8,667 bases of DNA from Planctomycetota bacterium (lineage in GTDB: Bacteria; Planctomycetota; UBA8742; SKZP01; JAIOTL01). The position numbers and the translations under genes were made by a program. The notes beneath the pieces were generated by a model that saw only the letters and a program-made list of their open reading frames with translations, made no database searches and was not told where the DNA came from. The stretch is from contig JAIOTL010000213.1 in the NCBI GenBank assembly GCA_021106775.1, positions 1-8,667 of the forward strand, read 5' to 3'. This document shows positions 1 to 5,355 of this stretch, piece after piece. Each line of letters starts with the position of its first letter. Within the stretch, counting starts at the first letter, position 1.

Positions 1-196
1 AAAACCATTTCAAAAGCAATAGAAATACGCAATGGAGTAATTCAAAATCCGAAAATCCTTTCATTCCAAAATCGCGAGAAAAAATATCCACACAAATTTC
101 GATAAAGAATTTTATTTTTACGGAAAATTATTTTTTATACATATGTTTTTTGGTATATTTAATAATGGTGATGAATCTATATTTTGAGCATAGCAA

Positions 197-1810
197 ATGC
201 AAAAAGCCCCCATTTTAGTGATAACTGTTCTCCTAACCTGCATTATTCCAGTAAATTGCGATGCAAAATTTGATGGAATTCGTGTGTCGATTGATTCATA
301 TGATTTTGGTGAGGTTGAGATTTCGGATTCAGCATATTTTGAACTCGAAGTGATGAACCATTCATCCGTTACTCGAAAGATTATGAGAATTGAGTGGCTT
401 GGTGCTAATGTTGGAGATTTCGAGGTTGAGGGAGCGACTACGAGAATTTCAATTCCAGCACAAGAGAGTAAGTTTTTAAATGTATGGTTTTCGCCCAATG
501 ATGAGGGAATTAGATCTGCGATTCTGCAAATTCAGACCGATGCTGATATTGCAACGTATAACGTCGATTTAACGGGCTGCAGCATTGGAAAACCGGAGTT
601 TTACGTTCCTGCCACAAAATTCGATTTCGGAATTGGCTACACTGGTTATAAAAAATCACAAAAATTTACAATTGAAAATAATGGTACAGGCCGGTTGTTA
701 ATAAACAAGATTTTGATTTCGGGCTCGAATGCTTCAGATTTTGAAATTGACTGCATAAATCTGCCGGCATTGGTTTTGCCCAAATTCTCGTATCCTGATG
801 CATGTTCTTTTGAAATAGAGGTTTCCTTTGCACCGATTTTCGTCGGTCAATCGTATGCGATGCTGTCTATTCATCATAATTCCTCTCAATTGGTTCATGT
901 TATCGACTTAATTAGTGAAGCCAGGAAACCAGCACCGGCATTAAAGATTTCTACGGATGATTATTACTTTGGCAAAGTGGATGTGGGGAATGATTCAATT
1001 CATGAATTCAGCATAGAAAACACGGGTGTGCTTGATTTAAGCATTAATAAAATCGAAATCAAGTCGGGAAATACAAACGATTTTAGTATTAGCGAAGTGC
1101 TAAAAAGTACAGGCAGAATTATTGTGGCACCTTACAACACAACGCTTTCAGCTGGTCAAAGATTGTCGATAAATATCTCTTTCTCACCTACAATCAATGA
1201 CATACAACATATTTCTGAAATGAAAGTATTTCATAGTTTGTCGATGAATCCTTCAATCGTGCAGCTTAGTGGCGATACCGGACCAAGCATTGTAATAAAC
1301 GAATGTCAGACAGGTGATACACCAAGTGGATATGGTGATTGGATAGAGTTCCGAAATCGCGGGAATTCAATAGTTGATATCAGTGGTTGGACAATTGAAT
1401 GTTGGCAGGGAACAAACCTTGAAACTACGTATCGATTTAATCAGGGTTCATTCATTGGTTCATATTCTCACATTGTTGCTGATGATACCAATGTCGGCTC
1501 AACCCTTCCATACTTTTACATTGGTAACAACCTGCTTTGGAATAGAGGCGGCGCGTTTCCAGGCGATTACGAAGTAATTCTTAAGGATGCCAACAGTAAT
1601 ATTATTGATTATGTTTGCTTTGGTAATGACGGAGTTGCGACACCGGATCATTGTCCGATAGGATTCGGTTGGGGTAGTCAGGATTATGTCAAGCTGCTTC
1701 CCGGTACTCAATGCATATACAGAACTTCGGACCAAAACAGCAAGTCTTCACAGGATTGGGCGGTAACTGCAGGTTCAGGCACACCGCTTCAGAAGAATCC
1801 AGGTCAGTAG
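197..1810 (+). CDS. Exported protein with three choice-of-anchor-D (ASH-like) domains and a C-terminal lamin-tail domain
   Basis: The 537-residue product starts with a basic residue and a hydrophobic stretch (about residues 4-20), followed by NCDAK. This looks like a signal peptide, so export is inferred. Three similar beta-rich repeats follow at about 28-128, 133-240 and 247-361. Each has the pattern F-G-x-V/I near its start (YDFGEV, FDFGIG, YYFGKV), then a central N-x-G/S-type turn and an SFxP or WFSP strand. This is typical of ASH/choice-of-anchor-D domains. From about 363 the sequence IVINE, then DWIEFRN and ISGWTI, marks a lamin-tail domain running to the C-terminus. Such proteins are usually cell-surface or secreted, with adhesive or structural roles; the specific function is unknown. 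No sorting tail is evident. ATG 197 is the first possible start in frame, because a stop lies two codons upstream. It has only a weak TGAG ribosome site at 185-188. The gene converges on the leftward genes. Confidence 0.85.
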   Translation: MQKAPILVITVLLTCIIPVNCDAKFDGIRVSIDSYDFGEVEISDSAYFELEVMNHSSVTRKIMRIEWLGANVGDFEVEGATTRISIPAQESKFLNVWFSPNDEGIRSAILQIQTDADIATYNVDLTGCSIGKPEFYVPATKFDFGIGYTGYKKSQKFTIENNGTGRLLINKILISGSNASDFEIDCINLPALVLPKFSYPDACSFEIEVSFAPIFVGQSYAMLSIHHNSSQLVHVIDLISEARKPAPALKISTDDYYFGKVDVGNDSIHEFSIENTGVLDLSINKIEIKSGNTNDFSISEVLKSTGRIIVAPYNTTLSAGQRLSINISFSPTINDIQHISEMKVFHSLSMNPSIVQLSGDTGPSIVINECQTGDTPSGYGDWIEFRNRGNSIVDISGWTIECWQGTNLETTYRFNQGSFIGSYSHIVADDTNVGSTLPYFYIGNNLLWNRGGAFPGDYEVILKDANSNIIDYVCFGNDGVATPDHCPIGFGWGSQDYVKLLPGTQCIYRTSDQNSKSSQDWAVTAGSGTPLQKNPGQ

Positions 1811-1884
1811 AGTTCCTTTTTTTCCTGCATGAAAGCACACTTTTTTGTCATTTAGAATATTAAGTATTACATCAAAACTACCTA

Positions 1885-1913
1885 TTGTCATTCCTGCGAA
1901 AGCAGGAATCCAG
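1885..1913 (+). repeat. Palindromic repeat, family 1 (GAAA-loop hairpin)
   Basis: A perfect 8-bp stem is formed by ATTCCTGC at 1890-1897 and GCAGGAAT at 1902-1909. They close on a GAAA tetraloop, a very stable GNRA-type loop. The stem is flanked by TTGTC on the left and CCAG on the right. Its left arm and loop recur at 4560-4576. Confidence 0.8.
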
Positions 1914-1937
1914 TAATATTAATTTTTCATTTTTTCG

Positions 1938-1966
1938 CTGGATTCCTGTTTTCATGGGAATAACAA
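1938..1966 (-). repeat. Palindromic repeat, family 1, inverted copy
   Basis: CTGGATTCCTG...GGGAATAACAA is a diverged inverted counterpart of the repeat at 1885-1913. It keeps an ATTCC/GGAAT stem (plus a TG/CA extension) around a TTTT loop. The two units, 24 bp apart, form a head-to-head pair as in BIME-type elements. Confidence 0.65.
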
Positions 1967-1969
1967 GCG

Positions 1970-2000
1970 TTCTGGATTCTTCGCTACGCACAGAATGACA
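1970..2000 (+). repeat. Palindromic repeat, family 2
   Basis: TTCTG (1970-1974) pairs with CAGAA (1991-1995) around a TTCGCTACGC-containing interior, followed by TGACA. It belongs to the widespread 'TTCTGGATTC...CAGAATGACA' class of short bacterial repeats. It abuts the family 1 inverted copy. Confidence 0.6.
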
Positions 2001-2073
2001 TGCTTTCGCTAACAGTGTATGTAAAATGTTCGTCAATATCAATCTTTCGTCAGGTTGCATTCGATGGAACTCG

Positions 2074-2102
2074 GAGATTGCTTCGCTTCGCTCGCAATGA
2101 CA
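2074..2102 (+). repeat. Palindromic repeat, family 3
   Basis: ATTGC (2077-2081) pairs with GCAAT (2094-2098) around TTCGCTTCGCTC, followed by GACA. On the opposite strand this motif gives the well-known spurious peptide CHCERSEAIS, the mark of this repeat class rather than of a protein. Confidence 0.6.
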
Positions 2103-2136
2103 CAATGGTTTTTGCAAATTTACGCAGCTTATAAAC

Positions 2137-2170
2137 AAAAAAATCCCTGGGATTTTCGCTCAGGGATTTT
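2137..2170 (-). terminator. Rho-independent terminator of the leftward genes
   Basis: On the minus strand, AAATCCCTG (2169-2161) pairs perfectly with CAGGGATTT (2149-2141) over 9 bp, with an 11-nt loop. It runs straight into seven T residues (2143-2137). It lies 26 bp past the stop of the dehydrogenase gene. On the plus strand the hairpin is followed by only four T residues, so weaker termination of rightward transcription is possible. Confidence 0.88.
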
Positions 2171-2195
2171 CAGTTTAAGTAAAATTTTGGAAACG

Positions 2196-3068
2196 TTATT
2201 TGAAGTTTTTGATGATGTCAACAATGATTTCACCGATTCTAAGCAGGTTTTCCTTCGACGATGCGCCGATATGTGGTGCAAGAACGGTGTTTGGTGCTTC
2301 ACGAAGGATTTCCGTGTTATCAGCATTGTCTTTGTACCAAACATCGTTGGCGTAGCCCGCAAGTTTGCCGGACTTCAGCGCGTCAACAACATCTTTCTCA
2401 TTGACGACCTTACCCCTGCCCGTATTGACGATTCTAACACCGTCTTTCATCTTCGCAAACATGTCCTTGTTGACCATGCCATTGGTTTCATCGGTAAGAG
2501 GGGTATGAATAGACATAAAATCGACTTTACCGAGGAAATCATCCAAACCTTCGATAAGCGATGCAATTTCATGAGTTTGGAGATACGGATCGTATGCGAT
2601 AACCTTCATGCCGAATGCTTCTGCTCTCTTCGCAACCTCAGTCCCAATTCTACCAACGCCGAGAAGCCCGAGAGTTTTGCCTAGAAGCTCAACTCTTTTG
2701 AACTTTTTCTTCTCCCATTTGCCTTCTTTGACAGACAAATCGGCTGCGGGAATATGATTGATGAGACCAAGCATCAACGCCAGAGCAAGCTCTGCAACCG
2801 CAGGACTTGAGGCAGCAGGTGTGTTGTGAACCGTAATTCCCTTGCTCTTGGCATATTCAACATCGATATTGTCAATGCCGACACCGCCGCGAATGATAAG
2901 TTTCAAGTTTGGTGCTCTGTCAATAAATTCCTTGTCAGCAGTTGTCTTACTTCGGATAAGAGCAACCTCAGCTTCTGCAAGTCTTCCCATGTCATCGAAA
3001 ACTTCGCCGAATTCCGCCAAATTTCCCGGCAAACCAGCATCGAACGCATCACAAATCAAGATTTTCAT
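2196..3068 (-). CDS. D-isomer-specific 2-hydroxyacid dehydrogenase, phosphoglycerate dehydrogenase-like
   Basis: The 290-residue product is a cytoplasmic NAD(P)-dependent D-2-hydroxyacid dehydrogenase of the SerA type. The substrate domain is formed by residues 1 to about 95 plus the C-terminus. It includes RGGVGIDNID at 60-69, close to the family motif around the substrate-contacting arginine. The Rossmann domain has GVGRIG at 137-142 and D160 after the second strand, which favours NAD over NADP. The catalytic R218 is in NTGRG and H266 is in PHIGAS. The usual catalytic glutamate (FxxEP motif) appears replaced: the aligned segment reads VWYKDN, with D247 in that place. There is no C-terminal ACT domain, so this is the short form, without the serine-feedback module of E. 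coli SerA. The likely reaction is 3-phosphoglycerate to 3-phosphohydroxypyruvate, but another 2-hydroxyacid is possible. GGAG at 3074-3077 supports the start. The gene is followed by a strong terminator. Confidence 0.9.
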   Translation of the reverse strand: MKILICDAFDAGLPGNLAEFGEVFDDMGRLAEAEVALIRSKTTADKEFIDRAPNLKLIIRGGVGIDNIDVEYAKSKGITVHNTPAASSPAVAELALALMLGLINHIPAADLSVKEGKWEKKKFKRVELLGKTLGLLGVGRIGTEVAKRAEAFGMKVIAYDPYLQTHEIASLIEGLDDFLGKVDFMSIHTPLTDETNGMVNKDMFAKMKDGVRIVNTGRGKVVNEKDVVDALKSGKLAGYANDVWYKDNADNTEILREAPNTVLAPHIGASSKENLLRIGEIIVDIIKNFK

Positions 3069-3110
3069 TTTTACTCCGTTTCTGTAATCGGTAAAATGGA
3101 ATATGCGTGA

Positions 3111-3139
3111 ATCTTAGAACTTATTCGCTTAATAATCAA
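3111..3139 (-). promoter_or_regulatory. Possible sigma-70-type promoter for the dehydrogenase gene
   Basis: On the minus strand TTGATT (3139-3134) and TAAGAT (3116-3111) are separated by exactly 17 bp. They lie about 45 bp upstream of the dehydrogenase start. Each hexamer matches four of six consensus bases. This is weak evidence, and the gene could equally be read through from the leftward genes upstream. Confidence 0.3.
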
Positions 3140-3186
3140 ATAGCATCCGTCGATTTTGAGTTATTTAGTCTCTTCTTTTTCCGCGC

Positions 3187-3708
3187 TTAATTTACCTGGT
3201 CAAAATAAACTTTGGCATTTTGTACAAAAGCTTCAATGCGATGTCGAATTTGCTCCTCAGTCATGAAGATTTCTTCTGGAGAACTTCCCTCAGCTTTTGT
3301 GAAAACATCGATAATTGCTGTACGCTCTTTCTCGATTTCGGAATCAGCAGGAAATTTCAGCAAAGCAATTTCTGCTTCCAACACCGAATAATCGGGTGGA
3401 GTCTGCGATTTGAACGAATCTGTGAGTACCTGAACATAAGATGAAAGTGTATCCATAGCAGATTCATTGCGCACTTCCTCCTGAATCTGTCCATGCACAC
3501 CTGCGGGGCTGTAATTAAGGAAATTGAAAAAGAATCCGAGTACACCGATAATAAGTTCAACAATAAGAATGCTGAAAAGCTTGGTTTGTTGGGCTTTGTC
3601 AGCAAATTTAATCCAGCCAACCATCGACAGTAGAGTTACAATGACTGTGAACACAAAGGCACCAACAAGTGTGTAAGCAATAATCAGTTCAATTATTTGG
3701 GCATGCAT
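3187..3708 (-). CDS. Small two-helix inner-membrane protein of unknown function
   Basis: I do not recognise this family. From the preferred start the product is 173 residues. Two hydrophobic helices lie at about 5-33 and 44-64, joined by a short basic loop (KFADKAQQTK). Residues 70-173 form a hydrophilic, charged, mostly helical tail with several glutamate-rich stretches. Given the basic loop, the positive-inside rule would put the loop in the cytoplasm and both termini outside; this is inference. The reading frame extends four codons further, to a TTG at 3720 and an ATG at 3714. However, the GGAG at 3718-3715 sits 6 nt before the ATG at 3708 and directly against the upstream ATG, so 3708 is the better start. 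It lies 84 bp after the next leftward gene and 118 bp before the dehydrogenase gene, possibly co-transcribed with them. Confidence 0.7.
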   Translation of the reverse strand: MHAQIIELIIAYTLVGAFVFTVIVTLLSMVGWIKFADKAQQTKLFSILIVELIIGVLGFFFNFLNYSPAGVHGQIQEEVRNESAMDTLSSYVQVLTDSFKSQTPPDYSVLEAEIALLKFPADSEIEKERTAIIDVFTKAEGSSPEEIFMTEEQIRHRIEAFVQNAKVYFDQVN

Positions 3709-3714
3709 TTTCAT

Positions 3715-3718
3715 CTCC
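3715..3718 (-). promoter_or_regulatory. Ribosome binding site that sets the start of the small membrane protein
   Basis: GGAG on the minus strand is 6 nt upstream of the ATG at 3708-3706. It has zero spacing to the ATG at 3714-3712 and overlaps the TTG codon at 3720-3718. Only the 3708 start has normal spacing. Confidence 0.6.
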
Positions 3719-3792
3719 AATAAAAGTTACAATATACATTCAGAAATGATACCAAAATTGAGTATTGAAAAACAGTTCTTTTGAGGGATAGG

Positions 3793-4413
3793 TCAATAAT
3801 CGATAGGATAAATGACTTCCGCTTCACTGCCAATTTCGTGAATCAACAACTCCCGTGATTTTTTGTCGGAACAAATTCCGTTTGGGATTTTGTCAACACT
3901 TGGCAGATTCAAGAATAAATCGGGCACCGCAAGATATGTCTGGTTCTGTTTGGTTCCGATACCGCCAACAAACGCCTGTCCAAAATATAGCATCACTACA
4001 TAGTTTAAAATACTTCTGGGTCTATCAACTTGTATTGCATTCATCGCAAAATCAAGCATCTTTCTGGGTACTGCATCTTCATGATTAATCGGATAACCCC
4101 AGTGGGCGTGTAAAGCATTGAAATCGGAGTATGAAAGCAAGCCACCGTGTGTGTACACAAGATTTCCAAGCTCAGTTGTAAAATTGCATGTATCTTCCCA
4201 GAACTGGACGCGATCGTTTCCCTGATTGTTCGGCGTGCTGAAACGGTACATAATTCGCACAACTCCAACCTTCTCGAAAATCGTACTGAAATAATCCTGC
4301 ACAAATTTTGTCTCGAAAATATCATCTGCGTTATTGCCCAGAAACGGACGAAAATAACTGATTAGTTTACTGTCGTTTTTGTGTTTATCCTTGTTTAGTC
4401 CTTGCTCAAGCAT
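3793..4413 (-). CDS. Hypothetical soluble protein, 206 residues
   Basis: No family is recognised. The product has no signal peptide, no membrane helix and no repeats. The N-terminal 15 residues are rich in Lys, Asp and Asn; the rest looks like a normally folded alpha/beta protein. Aromatic and histidine residues are frequent in the middle (YTHGGLLSYSDFNALHAHWGY at about 88-108), and only two cysteines are visible. A clear GAGGT at 4423-4419 supports ATG 4413. The gene is divergent from the formate dehydrogenase operon and leads a leftward run of three genes. Codon use and coding continuity look like a real gene, but function cannot be assigned from sequence alone. Confidence 0.7.
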   Translation of the reverse strand: MLEQGLNKDKHKNDSKLISYFRPFLGNNADDIFETKFVQDYFSTIFEKVGVVRIMYRFSTPNNQGNDRVQFWEDTCNFTTELGNLVYTHGGLLSYSDFNALHAHWGYPINHEDAVPRKMLDFAMNAIQVDRPRSILNYVVMLYFGQAFVGGIGTKQNQTYLAVPDLFLNLPSVDKIPNGICSDKKSRELLIHEIGSEAEVIYPIDY

Positions 4414-4558
4414 TTTTTACCTCGCAAAATCAGTGTTTCACCTACATAGTAAATGCGTTCTGTTGTATGTAATATCGGTAAATTGCTCTCGGAAAATTTG
4501 AGATAAATCCACTTAAAGTTAAATTTGTAGTATATAGTGAACATGTATTGGAATATGT

Positions 4559-4703
4559 TATTCCTGCGAAAGCAGGCAGGTAAACCTGCTTTTACTCACA
4601 GCACTGACAATAAGACTCAAGAGTTATTTGACATATTGACAGTGATATAAACCTAAACCATCAAGGATGGGTCGCTGGATTTCCAATCAAGTTGGGAATG
4701 ACA
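4559..4703. repeat. Composite intergenic element: palindromic repeat halves enclosing an 81-bp repeat
   Basis: The left edge (4560-4576) is the family 1 hairpin (CCTGC, GAAA, GCAGG) seen at 1890-1906, but without its final AATCCAG. The right edge (4675-4703) begins CTGGAT and ends GGGAATGACA, the usual opposite-orientation partner. Its stem is ATTTCCAA against TTGGGAAT, with one G-U wobble. Between them lies copy A of the 81-bp repeat (4577-4657) and a short spacer. It looks like a paired palindromic element into which the 81-bp unit was inserted, or next to which it was placed. Confidence 0.6.
4577..4657. repeat. 81-bp dispersed direct repeat, copy A
   Basis: This unit matches 6587-6667 at 73 of 81 positions with no gaps. 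It begins with the small hairpin CAGG-TAAA-CCTG. It also contains ACTC-AA-GAGT (4615-4624) and a longer imperfect inverted repeat, CACTGACAATAAG (4602-4614) with CATATTGACAGTG (4632-4644). It has no coding capacity. It lies 222 bp upstream of the first gene of the formate dehydrogenase operon. Confidence 0.85.
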
Positions 4704-4790
4704 GAGGTATTATTTCTGTATAACCAGCTAATTTACGTTCGTTATATAGTTTATTAATATCGAAAAATCAACATTTAAGCCAATTTCTTT

Positions 4791-4808
4791 TTGTGAACAT
4801 GTTCACAA
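4791..4808. promoter_or_regulatory. Crp/Fnr-family operator, perfect 18-bp palindrome
   Basis: TTGTGAACATGTTCACAA is a perfect palindrome with the TGTGA-N6-TCACA arrangement bound by Crp-type regulators. The same core is reported for HcpR-type regulators; Fnr proper prefers TTGAT-N4-ATCAA. Its centre is about 79 bp upstream of the ATG at 4879. A chance perfect 18-bp palindrome with this exact core, directly upstream of an anaerobic-metabolism operon, is unlikely. It is the only such site I see in the window. Which regulator binds cannot be told from the site. Confidence 0.75.
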
Positions 4809-4814
4809 GTTTTA

Positions 4815-4837
4815 TATAATTCTGAGTTAATTATGAT
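4815..4837 (+). promoter_or_regulatory. Candidate promoter -10 boxes of the formate dehydrogenase operon
   Basis: Two possible -10 hexamers follow the operator: a consensus TATAAT at 4815-4820 and a TATGAT at 4832-4837. With the first, the -35 region (4792-4797) lies inside the operator, a geometry of repression. With the second, the start point would be near 4844 and the operator centre near -44, close to the class II activator position (-41.5). No strong -35 box is visible for the second, as expected for an activator-dependent promoter. Confidence 0.45.
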
Positions 4838-4878
4838 ATTTATGTCTTAATATCCTCAATAAACACAGCGGAGGTTTT

Positions 4879-5355
4879 ATGGAGCAAACATGTACTTGCA
4901 ACGTCTGTAAAGTTGTCAAGGAACTAGTTGAAGTGCTCGGTACTGCTCGCGATTCGCTTCTTCCTGTGATTAATGCTGTACAAGCAAAGTACGGTGTCAT
5001 CACAAAAGATGCAATCAAAGCTATCAGTGCTGAGTTCAACCTGCCAACATCGAAAGTTCATGGTGTGGCAACCTTTTATGGAATGCTGACAACAGAGCAG
5101 CAAAGCAAATATGTTATTCGTGTTTGCGAGAATTTATCTTGTCATATTTCAGGTGCTCCCGAAGTTCAAAAGGCACTTGAAACCGAGCTTAACCTGAAAA
5201 CAGGTGAATCCAACGAGTTATTCACGCTCTCAGCGGTTGAATGCCTTGGTATGTGCGATGTTGCACCTGCAATGCTCATCAACGAGAAACCTTACGGCAA
5301 TCTCACGCCAGAAAAAGCACAGGAAATCATTAAAAAATATAAGGAGGGGAATTAA
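4879..5355 (+). CDS. NAD-linked formate dehydrogenase, NuoE-like [2Fe-2S] subunit (FdsG/HndA type)
   Basis: The 158-residue product is a thioredoxin-fold [2Fe-2S] protein of the NuoE/FdsG/HndA family, at the family's usual length. A helical N-terminal part (about 12-75) carries the conserved HGVATFYGML segment (61-70). It is followed by the ligands C83-x4-C88 and C122-x3-C126 (in CENLSC and ECLGMC). The subunit binds the NuoF-like partner and carries the [2Fe-2S] cluster that lies near FMN in related complexes. An unusual feature is an N-terminal cysteine cluster, C5, C7 and C10 (CTCNVC), not part of the standard ligand set. GGAGG at 4870-4874 supports the start. Its stop codon overlaps the next gene's start by one base (TAATG), so the two are translationally coupled. 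The operator and promoter upstream make it the first gene of the operon. Confidence 0.92.
   Translation: MEQTCTCNVCKVVKELVEVLGTARDSLLPVINAVQAKYGVITKDAIKAISAEFNLPTSKVHGVATFYGMLTTEQQSKYVIRVCENLSCHISGAPEVQKALETELNLKTGESNELFTLSAVECLGMCDVAPAMLINEKPYGNLTPEKAQEIIKKYKEGN

Larger units (their letters stand above)
1811..2136. repeat. Intergenic mosaic of short palindromic (REP/BIME-like) repeats
   Basis: This gap between two converging genes holds no credible gene. It contains four short imperfect palindromes: 1885-1913, 1938-1966, 1970-2000 and about 2074-2102. The first two are the same family in opposite orientation, since both contain a GGATTCCTG-type core next to an ATTCC/GGAAT stem. The third (TTCTGGATTC...CAGAATGACA) and the fourth (ATTGCTTCGC...GCAATGACA) are two other families with the same general build. 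A decayed remnant resembling the first (CCTGC...AAAGCA) may lie near 1821-1840. Several end in the shared string AATGACA or its complement. The type is common between bacterial genes and often causes false ORFs. Confidence 0.75.

Noticed and set aside
1..196. Possible gene end or promoter before the first gene
   Set aside because: Frames here are short and broken by stops. The AT-rich stretch offers many TATAAT-like strings (for example 136-141) but no convincing -35 partner, so no feature is claimed.
118..498. Minus-strand frame of 126 codons
   Set aside because: It overlaps the signal-peptide end and first domain of the exported protein in antisense and shows no family features.
1878..2138. 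Minus-strand reading frame of 86 codons
   Set aside because: Its translation contains CHCERSEAIS, PMKTGIQ and DSCFRRNDNR, the familiar false peptides from short palindromic repeats. There is no domain and no ribosome site.
2055..2684. Plus-strand frame of 209 codons
   Set aside because: It starts inside a repeat, runs over the terminator hairpin and is mostly antisense to the well-supported dehydrogenase gene.
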